Below are positions 7,965 to 17,127 of a DNA stretch of 40,763 nt, piece by piece. The notes below the pieces were generated by a model. It worked only from the letters and a program-made list of their open reading frames with translations. It was not told the origin of the DNA and did not search any database. The translations under genes were made by a program, and so were the position numbers. Each line of letters starts with the position of its first letter. Position 1 is the first letter of the stretch. The stretch comes from Bacillota bacterium (GTDB lineage: Bacteria > Bacillota > Sulfobacillia > JAJZYS01 > JAJYTV01): NCBI GenBank assembly GCA_021793215.1, contig JAJYTE010000023.1:1-40763 (forward strand), in the 5' to 3' direction.

Positions 7965-8813
7965 CTACGGCGTGCCGATCAGGCGCCGCATCTCCTCCGG
8001 CGACGGCAGTTCGACGCGCTTCGCAGTGATGTTCGCCGCCAAGACGTTCAGCGCCGTCATCTGCTCCACCATGTGGCGCACGTGGTCTCGGGCGCCCTGC
8101 AGCACGGTTGGGATGTGGTTGCCGAACACGACGCTCACGTCGAGGTGGAGGACGAGACCGTCCGACCACGTCTCCATCGTCACCCTTCGGACGCGGGCGA
8201 TCCCCGGCGCCTCCTGCGCCGCCCGCGCGGCGATCGTCGACACGCAGGTGTCGTCGATCGTGAAGCGGCCGAGGTAGCTCCAGGTCGGCCGCACGACCGA
8301 CTTCTCGATCACCATCTCGCGGCGCTCCTTGCTGCGCAGGATGAAGCGCAAGGGGTCGACCAGGTAGCCCGAGAAGGTCCGCTTCACCTCGACCGTTGGC
8401 GCAGGGATGACGTGCTTGCCCTGCTCGCGGCGCACGCGCTGCGCGTGCCGGATCTCCTCCGGGCTCGCGACATCTTCGATGTGCAAGACGCGCGAAGGCT
8501 GCGGCAGCCCCAGTACGCTGCAGATCCGCTGCACCATGCCGAGGGACGTGCCCAGCACGAGCACGCGCTCGGGAGGCACCTCGCTGAGGCGCCTTCGCAT
8601 GCGCTCCGCGTCGGCGGCGTGTCCGAAGATGGCGCGCCGCACCGCCTCGAGCTTCGAGGGGGCGCGCTTCGCCGACTCCCCGGCGAGGATCTTTCCCTCA
8701 CGCACCAGGAGGCCGTCGTCGATCACGGAGTCGGCGCCGAGTTCGACGGCGACGAGCGACGCGCGATGGCTCTTCCCGGAGCCGCTCGGGCCGACGAACG
8801 CGATGACCTCCAC
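7965..8813 (-). CDS. P-loop NTPase fused to an Asp23/Gls24-like domain
   Basis: A 282-aa cytoplasmic protein. The N-terminus has a Walker A motif (GPSGSGKS, residues 8-15) and a kinase-like middle with a hydrophobic RVLVLGTSLG strand. The C-terminal part (about 181-270) matches the Asp23/Gls24 (DUF322) pattern: TIDDTCVSTIAARAAQE, then VDVSVVFG-type strands and EQMTALNVLAANI. GTG 8813 is preferred over ATG 8834 because AGGAGGG lies 7 nt upstream and the protein then begins MEVIAFVGPSGSGKS. It is the last gene of the thioesterase-tyrA-aroH group, 29 nt after aroH. The substrate is unknown. Asp23 proteins in Bacillota are linked to the cell envelope, so an ATP- or GTP-driven envelope role is only a guess. 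Confidence 0.75.
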   Translation of the reverse strand: MEVIAFVGPSGSGKSHRASLVAVELGADSVIDDGLLVREGKILAGESAKRAPSKLEAVRRAIFGHAADAERMRRRLSEVPPERVLVLGTSLGMVQRICSVLGLPQPSRVLHIEDVASPEEIRHAQRVRREQGKHVIPAPTVEVKRTFSGYLVDPLRFILRSKERREMVIEKSVVRPTWSYLGRFTIDDTCVSTIAARAAQEAPGIARVRRVTMETWSDGLVLHLDVSVVFGNHIPTVLQGARDHVRHMVEQMTALNVLAANITAKRVELPSPEEMRRLIGTP

Positions 8814-8842
8814 GCCGATCCCTCCTGAGCGCATGATATCAC

Positions 8843-9208
8843 TCAGCCGGGCGGGGCAAGATCAGGGCGCAGCGAGAGGGTCTCCCCGAGGTAGACCGGC
8901 CGAAGCTTCTCGCGCTGCGGCCGCTCCACCTCGACGAGGATCCGGATCATCCGGCGGGGCGCGGTTTCGACCGCCGTCTCCACGGCGCCAAGAAGCGGCA
9001 CGTCGGTCCACCCGAGGCGCCGCGCGGCGTAGGCGGGAAAGGCCGCGTCGAGGTCCGGGGTCATCGTGAAGAACGCCGCGACGACCTCGTCCTTCTCGAT
9101 CCCATTGCGCTCGATGAGCGCCCGCAGGAGCTCCTCCGTCGCATCCCAAATGGCCTGCTGGCTGTTCTCCGCCGCCACCGTGGCACCGCGCACCGCGCTA
9201 ACCGCCAT
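8843..9208 (-). CDS. aroH: Chorismate mutase, AroH type
   Basis: A 121-aa monofunctional enzyme converting chorismate to prephenate, the substrate of the neighbouring prephenate dehydrogenase. It has the trimeric AroH fold pattern: VRGATVAAEN at the N-terminus with Arg7, Glu77 in GAVETAVET, and Arg89 in RMIRILVEV, corresponding to the Arg7/Glu78/Arg90 set known for the Bacillus enzyme. ATG 9208 is chosen because GGGAGG sits 6 nt upstream; an ATG at 9214 would be directly against the ribosome site. It overlaps the tyrA stop by 11 bp, indicating a coupled tyrosine branch. Confidence 0.93.
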   Translation of the reverse strand: MAVSAVRGATVAAENSQQAIWDATEELLRALIERNGIEKDEVVAAFFTMTPDLDAAFPAYAARRLGWTDVPLLGAVETAVETAPRRMIRILVEVERPQREKLRPVYLGETLSLRPDLAPPG

Positions 9209-9992
9209 CTCCATCCTCCCGTAGTCTGCGCGCGATCCGCGAAGCGGCCGAGAGCAGCGCCTCGTCGCCCGACGCAGCCGCCTCGAGTGCAGCCTGCGCA
9301 TCGCGCACGGCGTCGTCGACCCCCGACCGGTTCATCTCCAGGATCTCGCGCCAAAGTGCGATAGGGCTCGTCGCAACGCGCAGCATCTCGCGCGCCGCCG
9401 GGCCGATCAGTTCCTCGGGGACGCCCTGCAGGAGCTCCGCGAGCGCGCAGCTCCAGGCGTAGACGAGGTGGGAGGAGCGGGCGACGAGGCGGTCGTGCTC
9501 CTCCGCGTCGATCCAGATCGGTCGCGCACCCAGCGCCCGCACGATCTCCTCCGCCGCCGCGCGTGGCCCGCCGCCCGGGCAGAGCGCGAAGCCGCGTCCG
9601 GCGAACAGTCCGGCCAGGGCACCGAAGGGTCCTGCGCCCTCCGTCCCGGCCAGGGGGTGCCCGCCCACGAAGGGCAGTCCCGCCGCCCCGGCCCGCCGCA
9701 CGATCTCCTGCTTCACCGAGCCCGTGTCGAGCCAGAGCGGTGCGGCGGCGCCCGCGGCGAGCAACCCGAGGTTCGCCCGCGGCGGCGCGGCCAGTACGAT
9801 CGCGTCGAAGGCGCCGGAGGGGGCCTCGAGCGCCTCGTCGATCGCCTGAAGTCTTCGCGCCTCGCCCAGGTGCTCTGGCTTGAGGTCGTAGCCGTAGACC
9901 CTGAAGCCCTGCACCCGCAAGTCGAGCGCCAGCGACGTGCCGATCAGTCCGAGTCCGAACACGGCGACTCGCGGCCGAGAGGGGTTGCCCAG
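9198..9992 (-). CDS. tyrA: Prephenate dehydrogenase, probable CTG start
   Basis: A 264-aa NAD(P)-dependent enzyme turning prephenate into 4-hydroxyphenylpyruvate for tyrosine. The Rossmann motif RVAVFGLGLIG (GxGxxG at 13-18), the DTGSVK stretch, the GGHPLAGTE catalytic histidine loop and DRLVARSSHLVYA are all present. The usual starts are unsatisfying: GTG 9962 would cut the first beta-strand and has no ribosome site. An in-frame CTG at 9990-9992 has a perfect AAGGAGG (10000-10006) 7 nt upstream and gives a complete Rossmann strand, so CTG initiation is proposed. The protein lacks a C-terminal ACT domain. Confidence 0.9.
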   Translation of the reverse strand: MGNPSRPRVAVFGLGLIGTSLALDLRVQGFRVYGYDLKPEHLGEARRLQAIDEALEAPSGAFDAIVLAAPPRANLGLLAAGAAAPLWLDTGSVKQEIVRRAGAAGLPFVGGHPLAGTEGAGPFGALAGLFAGRGFALCPGGGPRAAAEEIVRALGARPIWIDAEEHDRLVARSSHLVYAWSCALAELLQGVPEELIGPAAREMLRVATSPIALWREILEMNRSGVDDAVRDAQAALEAAASGDEALLSAASRIARRLREDGDGG

Positions 9993-10088
9993 AGCGACGC
10001 CTCCTTGCGCGGGCGCCGCCCCCGCCTGCGGCGGAGACGGCGCGCATCGTGCGACCTATCCTACGCGGAGCCGCGCGGACGGTCAAGC

Positions 10089-10529
10089 CTAGTCCGGGCG
10101 CGCTACGACGCGATTCCTGAGCGCAGAGAGGATCTCCGCGGGGAACGGGACGGCCCGGTGCTGGGAGCGCTCGAGGTGCGCTGCGATCAGTTCGCTCGTC
10201 GCGGCGAGCTCGCCGGTGACGGAGCGGTGAATCTGGTGGCGGTAGCGGATCGTCTTCTCGCGCACCTCGAGGAGCTCGGTGAACGCGACGACCGTGTCGC
10301 CCGGGAAGAGCTCCTTGTGGTAGGTCGTCTCCTGCGCCAGCGCAGCCATGCCGCAGCCGCTCATGTCGAAGTAGGGTCGGCTCAGGCCATTGCGGGCGAA
10401 GAACGTCCAGTTGGCCGCATCGAAGATCTGCGCGTACCTCGCGATGTTCACGTGCCCCATGTGGTCCGCGTCGGACGGGTACACGACGCCGACGAAGGTC
10501 GGGGTCTCCTCTGCCGAAAGACCGCTCAC
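10089..10529 (-). CDS. Acyl-CoA thioesterase, 4HBT (hotdog) family
   Basis: A 146-aa hotdog-fold hydrolase of acyl-CoA thioesters. The YPSDADHMGHVNIARY segment carries the catalytic-type Asp22 in a DxxGHVN context, and the ETTYHKELFPGD and RYRHQIHR strands follow as in YbgC/FatA-like proteins. GTG 10529 is preceded by AGGGGGAG, while the frame extends upstream only as a shadow of asnB. It heads the leftward group with tyrA, aroH and the P-loop/Asp23 gene, 96 nt before tyrA. The physiological substrate cannot be told from sequence. Confidence 0.87.
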   Translation of the reverse strand: MSGLSAEETPTFVGVVYPSDADHMGHVNIARYAQIFDAANWTFFARNGLSRPYFDMSGCGMAALAQETTYHKELFPGDTVVAFTELLEVREKTIRYRHQIHRSVTGELAATSELIAAHLERSQHRAVPFPAEILSALRNRVVARPD

Positions 10530-10662
10530 GGCTCTCCCCCTTGCTCCTGCACTCTGGAACCGTTTGCCTCGCCGCGCAATACGGTACGGGTGGCGTCGGG
10601 ACGGCGGGCGGCCACGCACGCTCGCCATCCCGGCCACGTTGCGGCAAGGGGAGCGAAGTCTT

Positions 10663-12552
10663 GTGTGCGGAATCGCCGGCTGGGTCGATTGGCGACGGGA
10701 TCTCAGACAGGAGGCGGCCACGCTGGAGCGGATGGCGGCCGCCATGGCTCCACGGGGTCCCGACGACGCGGGCCTCTGGCTCTCGCCGAACGCGGGGTTC
10801 GCCCACCGGCGCCTGATCGTAGTGGATCCCACGGGAGGGGTCCAGCCGATGCAGCGGCGCTACGGCACGCGTCGCTTCGCGATCGTCTACAACGGCGAGC
10901 TCTACAACACGGAGGACCTGCGCCGTGACCTCGTGGCCAAGGGGTACCGCTTCGAGGGGCACTCCGACACGGAAGTGCTGCTCGCCGCCTACGCCCACTG
11001 GGGCGAATCGTGTCTTCCCCGCCTGAACGGCATCTTCGCCTTCGCGGTGTGGAACGAGGCCGAGGAGACGCTCCTTCTGGCGCGCGATCGGCTCGGCGTG
11101 AAGCCACTGTTCTACACGGAGCGCCCAGACGCCTTCCTCTTCTCCTCGGAGCTCAAGGGCCTCTTGGCGAACCCGCTGGTGCCAGCCGAGCTGGACCGCG
11201 AGGGGCTGAGCGAGGCGTTCCTGATGGCGCCGTCGCGCACGCCGGGCCACGGCGTCTTCCGCGGGGTCAAGGAGCTGCGCCCTGGCTTCAGCATGCGCGT
11301 GACGCGCCGCGGCGCGCGCGCGCGCCAGTACTGGTCGCTCTCGGCGCGCGAGCACACGGAGGGGCCCGAGGAGACGGCCCAGCGGGTGCGCGAGCTACTG
11401 CGCGACGCGGTAGAGCGCCAGCTCGTCTCCGACGTGCCGATCTCCACGCTGCTCTCGGGCGGCCTCGACTCGAGCGCCGTCACGGCGTTCGCGGCCCAGG
11501 GCATGAAGGACCAGGGGCGCGGAGCGCTGCGGACCTTCTCCGTGGAGTTCGCGCAGATGGACCGCCATTTCCGCCCCTCCGCCTTCCAGAAGTCCCTGGA
11601 CGCGCCGTGGGTGGAGCGCGTCTCGCAGCTGTTCGCCACGGACCATCGCCGCGTCGTGCTCGACACGCCAGAACTCGTGCGCTACCTGGGTGCCGCGCTC
11701 ACGGCGCGCGACCTGCCGGGCATGGCAGACGTCGACACCTCTCTCCTCCTCTTCTGCCGGAATGTGCGAGAGGATGCGACCGTCGCACTGTCGGGCGAGT
11801 CCGCCGACGAAGTGTTCGGCGGCTACCCCTGGTTCTTCCGCGAGGACGCGCTCGCGGCCCACACCTTCCCTTGGGCCTTGCGCCAGAAAGACCGGGTGGC
11901 CCTTCTCAATCCGGAGTTCGCCGACTGGCTGCGTCCGGAGGAGTACGTGGCGGGCCGGTACGAGGAGGCGCTCTCGGAGGTGCCGGCCCTGGAGGGCGAG
12001 GATCCGCAGGAGGCGCGCATGCGACAGCTCCTCTACCTCAACATCACGCGCTTTTTGCCGACGCTCCTGGACCGCAAGGACCGCATGAGCATGGCCGCGA
12101 GCCTCGAGGTGCGGGTCCCGTTCTGCGACCACCGCCTCGTCGAGTACGCCTACAACATCCCGTGGAAGCTCAAGACCCTGGGCGGCCACCCGAAGGGCAT
12201 CCTGCGCGCGGCGCTGCGCGGCGTGCTGCCGGACGACGTGCTCTACCGCCCGAAGAGCCCCTACCCCTCGACGCCCAACCCGAACTACCTCGCCGCGATG
12301 CGCCGCCAAGCGCTCGAGGTGCTCTCGGACCCCGGCTCGCCGCTCGGCGCCTACCTGAACCGCCCGGCGATCGAGCGCCTCGCGCGCGATGAGCAGGATC
12401 CCTTCGCCCTGCCCTGGTTCTCGCAGCTGATGGGCCTCGCCCAGTGGTTCTCCTACGTCGTGCAGCTCGACCTCTGGCTGCGCTCGTACAGCATCCGGCC
12501 CGTCGCCGACGCGGCCGCCCCCGCCCCGCTGCAGGTCGCCGCGCGGACCTGA
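10663..12552 (+). CDS. asnB: Asparagine synthase (glutamine-hydrolysing), class II
   Basis: A 629-aa cytoplasmic enzyme making asparagine from aspartate, ATP and glutamine. The GTG start is directly followed by Cys2, the glutaminase nucleophile (CGIAGWVD), with RGPDDAG, RRLIVVD and NGELYN as the rest of the Ntn domain. The synthetase half has the PP-motif SGGLDSS (265-271), LSGESADEVFGGY and LDRKDRMSMAASLEVRVPFCDH. GTG 10663 is fixed by the Cys2 rule and by AAGGGGAG 9 nt upstream. It is transcribed divergently from the thioesterase group; 133 bp separate the starts. Confidence 0.95.
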   Translation: MCGIAGWVDWRRDLRQEAATLERMAAAMAPRGPDDAGLWLSPNAGFAHRRLIVVDPTGGVQPMQRRYGTRRFAIVYNGELYNTEDLRRDLVAKGYRFEGHSDTEVLLAAYAHWGESCLPRLNGIFAFAVWNEAEETLLLARDRLGVKPLFYTERPDAFLFSSELKGLLANPLVPAELDREGLSEAFLMAPSRTPGHGVFRGVKELRPGFSMRVTRRGARARQYWSLSAREHTEGPEETAQRVRELLRDAVERQLVSDVPISTLLSGGLDSSAVTAFAAQGMKDQGRGALRTFSVEFAQMDRHFRPSAFQKSLDAPWVERVSQLFATDHRRVVLDTPELVRYLGAALTARDLPGMADVDTSLLLFCRNVREDATVALSGESADEVFGGYPWFFREDALAAHTFPWALRQKDRVALLNPEFADWLRPEEYVAGRYEEALSEVPALEGEDPQEARMRQLLYLNITRFLPTLLDRKDRMSMAASLEVRVPFCDHRLVEYAYNIPWKLKTLGGHPKGILRAALRGVLPDDVLYRPKSPYPSTPNPNYLAAMRRQALEVLSDPGSPLGAYLNRPAIERLARDEQDPFALPWFSQLMGLAQWFSYVVQLDLWLRSYSIRPVADAAAPAPLQVAART

Positions 12553-12557
12553 AACCC

Positions 12558-12579
12558 GGCGGACCCCCAGGGGCCCGCC
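12558..12579 (+). terminator. Possible hairpin after asnB
   Basis: Just past the asnB stop an imperfect inverted repeat (12558-12567 with 12570-12579, one mismatch) can fold into a GC hairpin with a tiny loop. There is no T-run after it, so it may be a weak terminator or a chance structure in GC-rich sequence. Confidence 0.25.
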
Positions 12580-12694
12580 CCCTCCCAGACCGCAGGGGGA
12601 GATGCGCCCCGCGGCGAAGTCGCAGGGCAAGGAACGGCGCCGGCGCATGCCGCGCCGCGGCGGGGCAGAGCCTCGCCGGCCGAGGAGGTGCCCT

Positions 12695-13939
12695 GTGGCG
12701 GTCATAGCGCTCTGCGACGTCAACGCGATGTTCGCCAGCTGCGCCGCGCTCGAGGATCCGTCCCTGCGAGGAAAGCCTCTGCTCGTGGCGGGCGACCCGG
12801 GCGATCGACGCAGCATCGTGCTCACGGCGAGCTACGAGGCGCGCGCCTTCGGCGTGCGCACCGCGATGCCCGTCGCGATGGCGCTGCGCCTCTGCCCCGG
12901 CGCGAGCATCGTCGCCCCCGACCACGATCTCTACCGGCGCTACAGCCGGCGGCTCTTCGACTGCCTGCAGGAGTTCACGCCGATCGTCGCGCCCGTCAGC
13001 ATCGACGAGGCGTTTCTGGACCTCACCGGATGCCCTGGCATCTCTGCGGGCCCGCAGGCGCTGGGCGAGCAGATCCGCGCGCGCGTCCTTAGCGCCATCG
13101 GCCTCACGGTCTGCGTTGGCCTCGCACCCGGACGCTGGCTCGCGAAGATGGCGGCGGACCTCGCGAAGCGGCGAGAGGGCGGCGTGCTGCATCTCCTCGG
13201 CGAGGACATGCCGCGGGAGATCTGGCCGCTGCCCGTCGAGGCGTTCTACGGCGTCGGGCCGAAGACCGCCGAGCGCCTGCACGCGCTAGGCATCCGCACG
13301 ATCGGCGAGATCGCGCAGAGCGACGCGATCGCGCGGCTTGGCCACCACGGCGAAGAACTGCGCCGCCTCGCGCAGGGCGAGGATCCCTCGCGCGTGGAGG
13401 CGGAGGGCGCCGCGAAGTCCGTCTCCCACGAGCTGACGTTCGGCAGCGACATCGCCCGCCCGGAAGAGCTGCGCGGCGTTCTCCTGTCCCTGTGCGACCA
13501 GGTGGCCTACCGCCTGCGGCGAAGCGGCCTGCGCGCGGGCAGCGTGACCCTGCGCCTTCGCAGCAGCCGATTCCAGACCTTCACGCGCCAGGCTCCGCTG
13601 CCCGCGCCCGCGCAGCGCGCCGACGCCCTCTTCGCGCGCGCGCTCGAACTCCTGCCGCGCATGCCGAAGGCCGCGTTCCCCGCCCGCCTCGCCGGGATCG
13701 CGGCAGGTGCGCTCAGCGAGGCGAGCGCGGATGCGCCGTCCCTCTTCCCAGACCCGGAGACGGAGCGGCGCGAGCGCCTCGCCGACGCGGTGACCGCCCT
13801 TCGCGCCCGCTACGGCGAGGCCGCCGTGCTGCCGGCGGAGACACTCGGCAGCGCCGCGGAGGAGAGCTACGACCGGCGCCGCCACGGCACGTCGTTCGGC
13901 AAGCCGGGGCGGCGCCAGGAGCCGCGCGACGAGCCGTAG
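12695..13939 (+). CDS. dinB: DNA polymerase IV (Y family)
   Basis: A 414-aa low-fidelity translesion polymerase. The first catalytic motif is DVNAMFASC (Asp8), then TASYEARAFGV, and the second acidic pair is SIDEAFLDL (Asp104, Glu105). The KMAADLAKR and YGVGPKTAERLHALGI helix-hairpin-helix follows, and a little-finger domain ends near 350. GTG 12695 has GAGGAGG 6 nt upstream; the longer frame to 12602 is Arg-rich and not conserved-looking. No beta-clamp motif is obvious, and I see no LexA-like (GAAC-N4-GTTC) box before it. Confidence 0.92.
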   Translation: MAVIALCDVNAMFASCAALEDPSLRGKPLLVAGDPGDRRSIVLTASYEARAFGVRTAMPVAMALRLCPGASIVAPDHDLYRRYSRRLFDCLQEFTPIVAPVSIDEAFLDLTGCPGISAGPQALGEQIRARVLSAIGLTVCVGLAPGRWLAKMAADLAKRREGGVLHLLGEDMPREIWPLPVEAFYGVGPKTAERLHALGIRTIGEIAQSDAIARLGHHGEELRRLAQGEDPSRVEAEGAAKSVSHELTFGSDIARPEELRGVLLSLCDQVAYRLRRSGLRAGSVTLRLRSSRFQTFTRQAPLPAPAQRADALFARALELLPRMPKAAFPARLAGIAAGALSEASADAPSLFPDPETERRERLADAVTALRARYGEAAVLPAETLGSAAEESYDRRRHGTSFGKPGRRQEPRDEP

Positions 13940-13941
13940 TC

Positions 13942-13957
13942 CCGCGAGATCTCGCGG
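13942..13957. repeat. 16-bp perfect palindrome after dinB
   Basis: CCGCGAGA/TCTCGCGG starts 3 nt after the dinB stop. It could be a small hairpin ending the asnB-dinB transcript or a protein site. No T-run follows. Confidence 0.35.
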
Positions 13958-14002
13958 ACCGGCCCAGAGGCGCTCGTCGATCTCCCACAATTCCGATTTG
14001 TG

Positions 14003-14011
14003 TGCTATGCT
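14003..14011 (+). promoter_or_regulatory. Extended -10 promoter of cysK
   Basis: TGCTATGCT (TG-N-TATGCT) lies 33 nt before the cysK start, with no good -35 at 16-18 bp. An extended -10 promoter is likely. The region around it is locally AT-richer than its surroundings. Confidence 0.45.
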
Positions 14012-14044
14012 TTACGCAACACGGCAGTCGGAGGGATGCAGTCG

Positions 14045-14971
14045 ATGAAGGTCGCGAGTTCCGTCCTGGACCTGATCGGGCACACGCCGCTCGTCCGCCT
14101 CGACTACCTGAGCGAGGGCACGGGGGCAGAGATCCTCGCGAAGCTGGAGAGCCGCAATCCCGGCGGCAGCGTGAAGGACCGCATCGCTTTGAACATGGTG
14201 CGCCGCGCCGCGGAGAGCGGGAAGCTCCAGCCCGGCGGCACGATCGTCGAGCCCACCTCCGGGAATACGGGCGTCGGGCTCGCGATGGTCGCCGCGGCCA
14301 GCGGCTACCGCTTGGTCGTGACGATGCCGGAGTCGGCTTCCGTGGAGCGTCGCCTGCTCATGGCCGCCTACGGCGCCGAGGTGATCCTGACGCCGTCTCC
14401 GCTGGGCATGAAGGGCGCGATCGCCAAGGCGCAGGAAGTCGCGAAGGAGCGCGGCGGCGCGTTCATCCCCCAGCAGTTCGAGAACCCGGCGAACCCCGAA
14501 GTGCACCGCATGACGACGGCGGAGGAAATCTGGGAGGACACCGACGGCAAGGTCGACGCGGTCATCTCCGGCGTCGGCACCGGCGGCACGATCACCGGCG
14601 TCGGGCAGGTCCTGAAGGCGCGACGCGCCGTCGCCGTCTTCGCCGTCGAGCCGGCGAACGCCGCGGTGCTCTCGGGTGAGGAGCACCACCCCCATAGGAT
14701 CCAGGGCATCGGCGCCGGCTTCGTCCCGGCCGTGCTCGACCGCAGGGCCTTCGACCACATCGTCAAAGTCTCGGAGCAGGAGGCCTTCGACGCGGCCCGC
14801 GAGGCGGCGCGGCGCGCGGGCCTCGTGGCCGGCATCTCGTCGGGCGCCGCGCTGCACGCCGCGCGCCTTGTGGCGCAGCGGCCCGACATGAAGGGCAAGC
14901 TGATCGTGACCATCCTGCCCGACACCGGCGAGCGCTACCTCTCGACTCCGCTCTACAACCCCTCGGTCTGA
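14045..14971 (+). CDS. cysK: Cysteine synthase (O-acetylserine sulfhydrylase)
   Basis: A 308-aa PLP enzyme making cysteine from O-acetylserine and sulfide. The internal-aldimine Lys44 sits in [20 protein letters not shown] is the substrate-carboxylate loop, [10 protein letters not shown] binds the PLP phosphate, and [10 protein letters not shown] carries the serine contacting the pyridine nitrogen. ATG 14045 ([12 protein letters not shown]) is chosen because GGAGGG lies 9 nt upstream; the ATG at 14036 abuts the ribosome site. It has its own extended -10 promoter. Its 3' end overlaps the convergent histidine kinase gene by 19 bp. Confidence 0.95.
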   Translation: MKVASSVLDLIGHTPLVRLDYLSEGTGAEILAKLESRNPGGSVKDRIALNMVRRAAESGKLQPGGTIVEPTSGNTGVGLAMVAAASGYRLVVTMPESASVERRLLMAAYGAEVILTPSPLGMKGAIAKAQEVAKERGGAFIPQQFENPANPEVHRMTTAEEIWEDTDGKVDAVISGVGTGGTITGVGQVLKARRAVAVFAVEPANAAVLSGEEHHPHRIQGIGAGFVPAVLDRRAFDHIVKVSEQEAFDAAREAARRAGLVAGISSGAALHAARLVAQRPDMKGKLIVTILPDTGERYLSTPLYNPSV

Positions 14972-16437
14972 TCTGCGTCCGTGGCGCGCCCCGGCGGCTC
15001 CTGCCGCCCGGGGCGCGCACCCTTGTCCTCCGCAGCGTCGCCCGCACTGATCTCGTCGAGCCCTGCGCCGTCGGCGCGCGCGAGCGGAAGCTTCAGGCGC
15101 ACCGTGGTGCCGCGGCCGAGTTCGGACGCGATCGTCAGTTCCGCGCGGTGCGCGTCGGCGATCTCCTTCGCGATCGCCAGACCGAGTCCGACCCCCGCGC
15201 CCGAGAGGCGCGCCGGGTCGGCGCGGTAGAAGCGCTCGAGGGCGTGCGCGCGCGCCTCCTCGGACATGCCGGCTCCCTCGTCTTCGACCGAGAGCACGGC
15301 GCGCTTCCCTTCTCTGAGGGACTGCAGGCGAATCTCCTTCCCTTCGGGCGTGAACTTGATCGCATTGTCGAGAAGGATCCAGAGCAGCTGCTTGACGAGG
15401 TCGAAGTCGGCGTGCACCGGCACCACGTCGCGCGTCGCGTCGACGATCACGCGGCCGGAGTGCAGGGCCTCCGCCTCCTGGGCAGTCTCCGCGACGACCT
15501 CCGAGAGGTCGAAGTAGCTGGGCATGAGCTGCAGCCCCTGGGCCCCGCGCGCCAGGAACAGAAGGTCGTGGACGAGCCGCTGCAGCCGCCCCGCCTCGCG
15601 CCCGATCGCCGAGACCGCCTCGCGCCGCACCTCCTCCTGCGTGCCGCCCCAGCGCTCCAGGAGTTCCGCGTAGCCGGAGATCACCGCGAGCGGCGTGCGC
15701 ATCTCGTGCGAGGCGTCCGAGACGAAGCGGGACTGGCGCTGGAACGCGATGTGCAGACGGTCGAGCATGCTGTTGAAGGCCTGCGCGAGGGCGGAGAGCT
15801 CGTCCCTGCCGCGCGGCTCCTCGAGTCGCTCTGCGAGGTCCCGCTCGGACATTTGCATGGCGAGCGCCGTGAGCCGCCCGACCGGCTGTAGCGCCCTGCG
15901 GGCGAAGAAGTAGCCGACGAGGCTGACCAGAAGGAGGCCCGCGAGCCCCGCCCAGATGAGGAGGCCGCGCAGGAGAAGCAGCGCCGCCTCGCTCGCCCGC
16001 AGCGTGACGGCCACCTCGACGGCGCCCGGCACCGTGCCGTTCGGCCCGTTCACTTGGAACGGCAGGGTGTAGTAGACGGCCTGGGCGCCGCGGTAGGTGA
16101 TCCTGCCGCTCGCGGACGCAGTCAGGTCCTGGGGCTTCGGCAGGTAGGGCGTCTGAGAGTACTGCCAGATCTGGCCGTTCAGCCATGTGTTCACGATCAC
16201 CTCGTCGGGGCGCGCGCCGAAGAGGTATGACGTGTTGTTCACGGTGATCGGGTCGTTCAGGTCGTGCCGACTCGCGATCGCGGCGAGCGTCTGCTTCGCC
16301 GTCGTCTGCGCCGTGCTCAGCGCCTGCTGCGACACCTCGTTCTCGAGCAGCGTGAAGACCGTGCCCCCGAGCAGCAGAAGGACGGCCCCCATCGCGACCG
16401 CGATGAAGACCGTCAGCCGTACGGAGAGGCTACGCAC
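14953..16437 (-). CDS. Sensor histidine kinase with HAMP domain
   Basis: A 494-aa membrane kinase. Transmembrane segments (about 8-30 and 153-178) enclose an extracytoplasmic domain of about 120 residues. HAMP follows (179-230), then HisKA with [13 protein letters not shown] (His244), and HATPase with [16 protein letters not shown] and [12 protein letters not shown] charged 40-residue tail follows the ATPase. GTG 16437 overlaps the response-regulator stop by 8 bp. It ends the second phosphate operon but differs in design from the PAS-type PhoR at 5868-7214: it has a real sensor domain. Its signal may therefore not be phosphate. Confidence 0.92.
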   Translation of the reverse strand: MRSLSVRLTVFIAVAMGAVLLLLGGTVFTLLENEVSQQALSTAQTTAKQTLAAIASRHDLNDPITVNNTSYLFGARPDEVIVNTWLNGQIWQYSQTPYLPKPQDLTASASGRITYRGAQAVYYTLPFQVNGPNGTVPGAVEVAVTLRASEAALLLLRGLLIWAGLAGLLLVSLVGYFFARRALQPVGRLTALAMQMSERDLAERLEEPRGRDELSALAQAFNSMLDRLHIAFQRQSRFVSDASHEMRTPLAVISGYAELLERWGGTQEEVRREAVSAIGREAGRLQRLVHDLLFLARGAQGLQLMPSYFDLSEVVAETAQEAEALHSGRVIVDATRDVVPVHADFDLVKQLLWILLDNAIKFTPEGKEIRLQSLREGKRAVLSVEDEGAGMSEEARAHALERFYRADPARLSGAGVGLGLAIAKEIADAHRAELTIASELGRGTTVRLKLPLARADGAGLDEISAGDAAEDKGARPGRQEPPGRATDADQTEGL

Positions 16438-17107
16438 TCTCCGGCGCCGCCCTGAGAGCGTATCCGATGCCGCGCACCGTGTGCAGCAAGGGCTCTTGGA
16501 AGGGATCGTCGATCTTCGCGCGCAGCTGGTAGATGTACACGTCGACGACGTTCGTCGTGCCGTAGAAGTCGTAGCCCCAGACGTGCTCGAGGATCGCCTC
16601 GCGCGACTGCGGGTAGCCCTCGTGCAGCATGAGGTACTCGAGCAGCGAGAACTCGCGCTTCGTGAGGCGGATCTCGCGGCCCTGGCGCGACACGCTGCGT
16701 TCCGCCCGGTCGAGGCGCAGGTCGCCCACCTCGAGCACGTCCTGCACCGGCCCCTGGTGGCGGCGCGTCACGGAGCGGATGCGCGCCAGGAGTTCCTCGA
16801 GCGAGAAGGGTTTCGTCAGATAGTCGTCCGCGCCGTGGTCGAGCCCCTGCACCTTGTCCTCCAGGCGGTCGCGCGCCGTCAAGAGGATCACCGGCACGTT
16901 CGAGCGACGCCTGAGGCCCTGCAGCACGTCGAGGCCCGAGATGCCGGGCAGCATCACGTCCAGCAGAATGAGGTCCTGGCCGGATGAGCCGTAGGAGAGC
17001 CCCTCCTCACCGTCGCGCGCGACGGTGACGGTGTGGCCCTCATGCGTCAGCGCGATCTCGAGGTAGCGCGCGAGGTCGCGATCGTCCTCCACGACGAGGA
17101 TGCGCAT
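16430..17107 (-). CDS. OmpR-family response regulator
   Basis: A 225-aa regulator. The receiver has Asp8/Asp9, phospho-acceptor Asp50 (LLDVMLPG), LTARD and TKPFSLEEL. The winged helix has RLTKREFSLLEYL and TTNVVDVYIYQLRAKID. ATG 17107 is chosen because GGAGGG lies about 8 nt upstream; the earlier in-frame ATG at 17125 contains that ribosome site inside the coding region. It is 20 nt downstream of the 144-aa unknown gene and overlaps the kinase gene, with which it forms a two-component pair. Confidence 0.94.
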   Translation of the reverse strand: MRILVVEDDRDLARYLEIALTHEGHTVTVARDGEEGLSYGSSGQDLILLDVMLPGISGLDVLQGLRRRSNVPVILLTARDRLEDKVQGLDHGADDYLTKPFSLEELLARIRSVTRRHQGPVQDVLEVGDLRLDRAERSVSRQGREIRLTKREFSLLEYLMLHEGYPQSREAILEHVWGYDFYGTTNVVDVYIYQLRAKIDDPFQEPLLHTVRGIGYALRAAPESA

Positions 17108-17127
17108 CCCCATGCCCTCCGCCATGG

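Noticed and set aside
12553-12694. SOS (LexA) control of dinB
   Set aside because: No GAAC-N4-GTTC-type box is visible before the gene.
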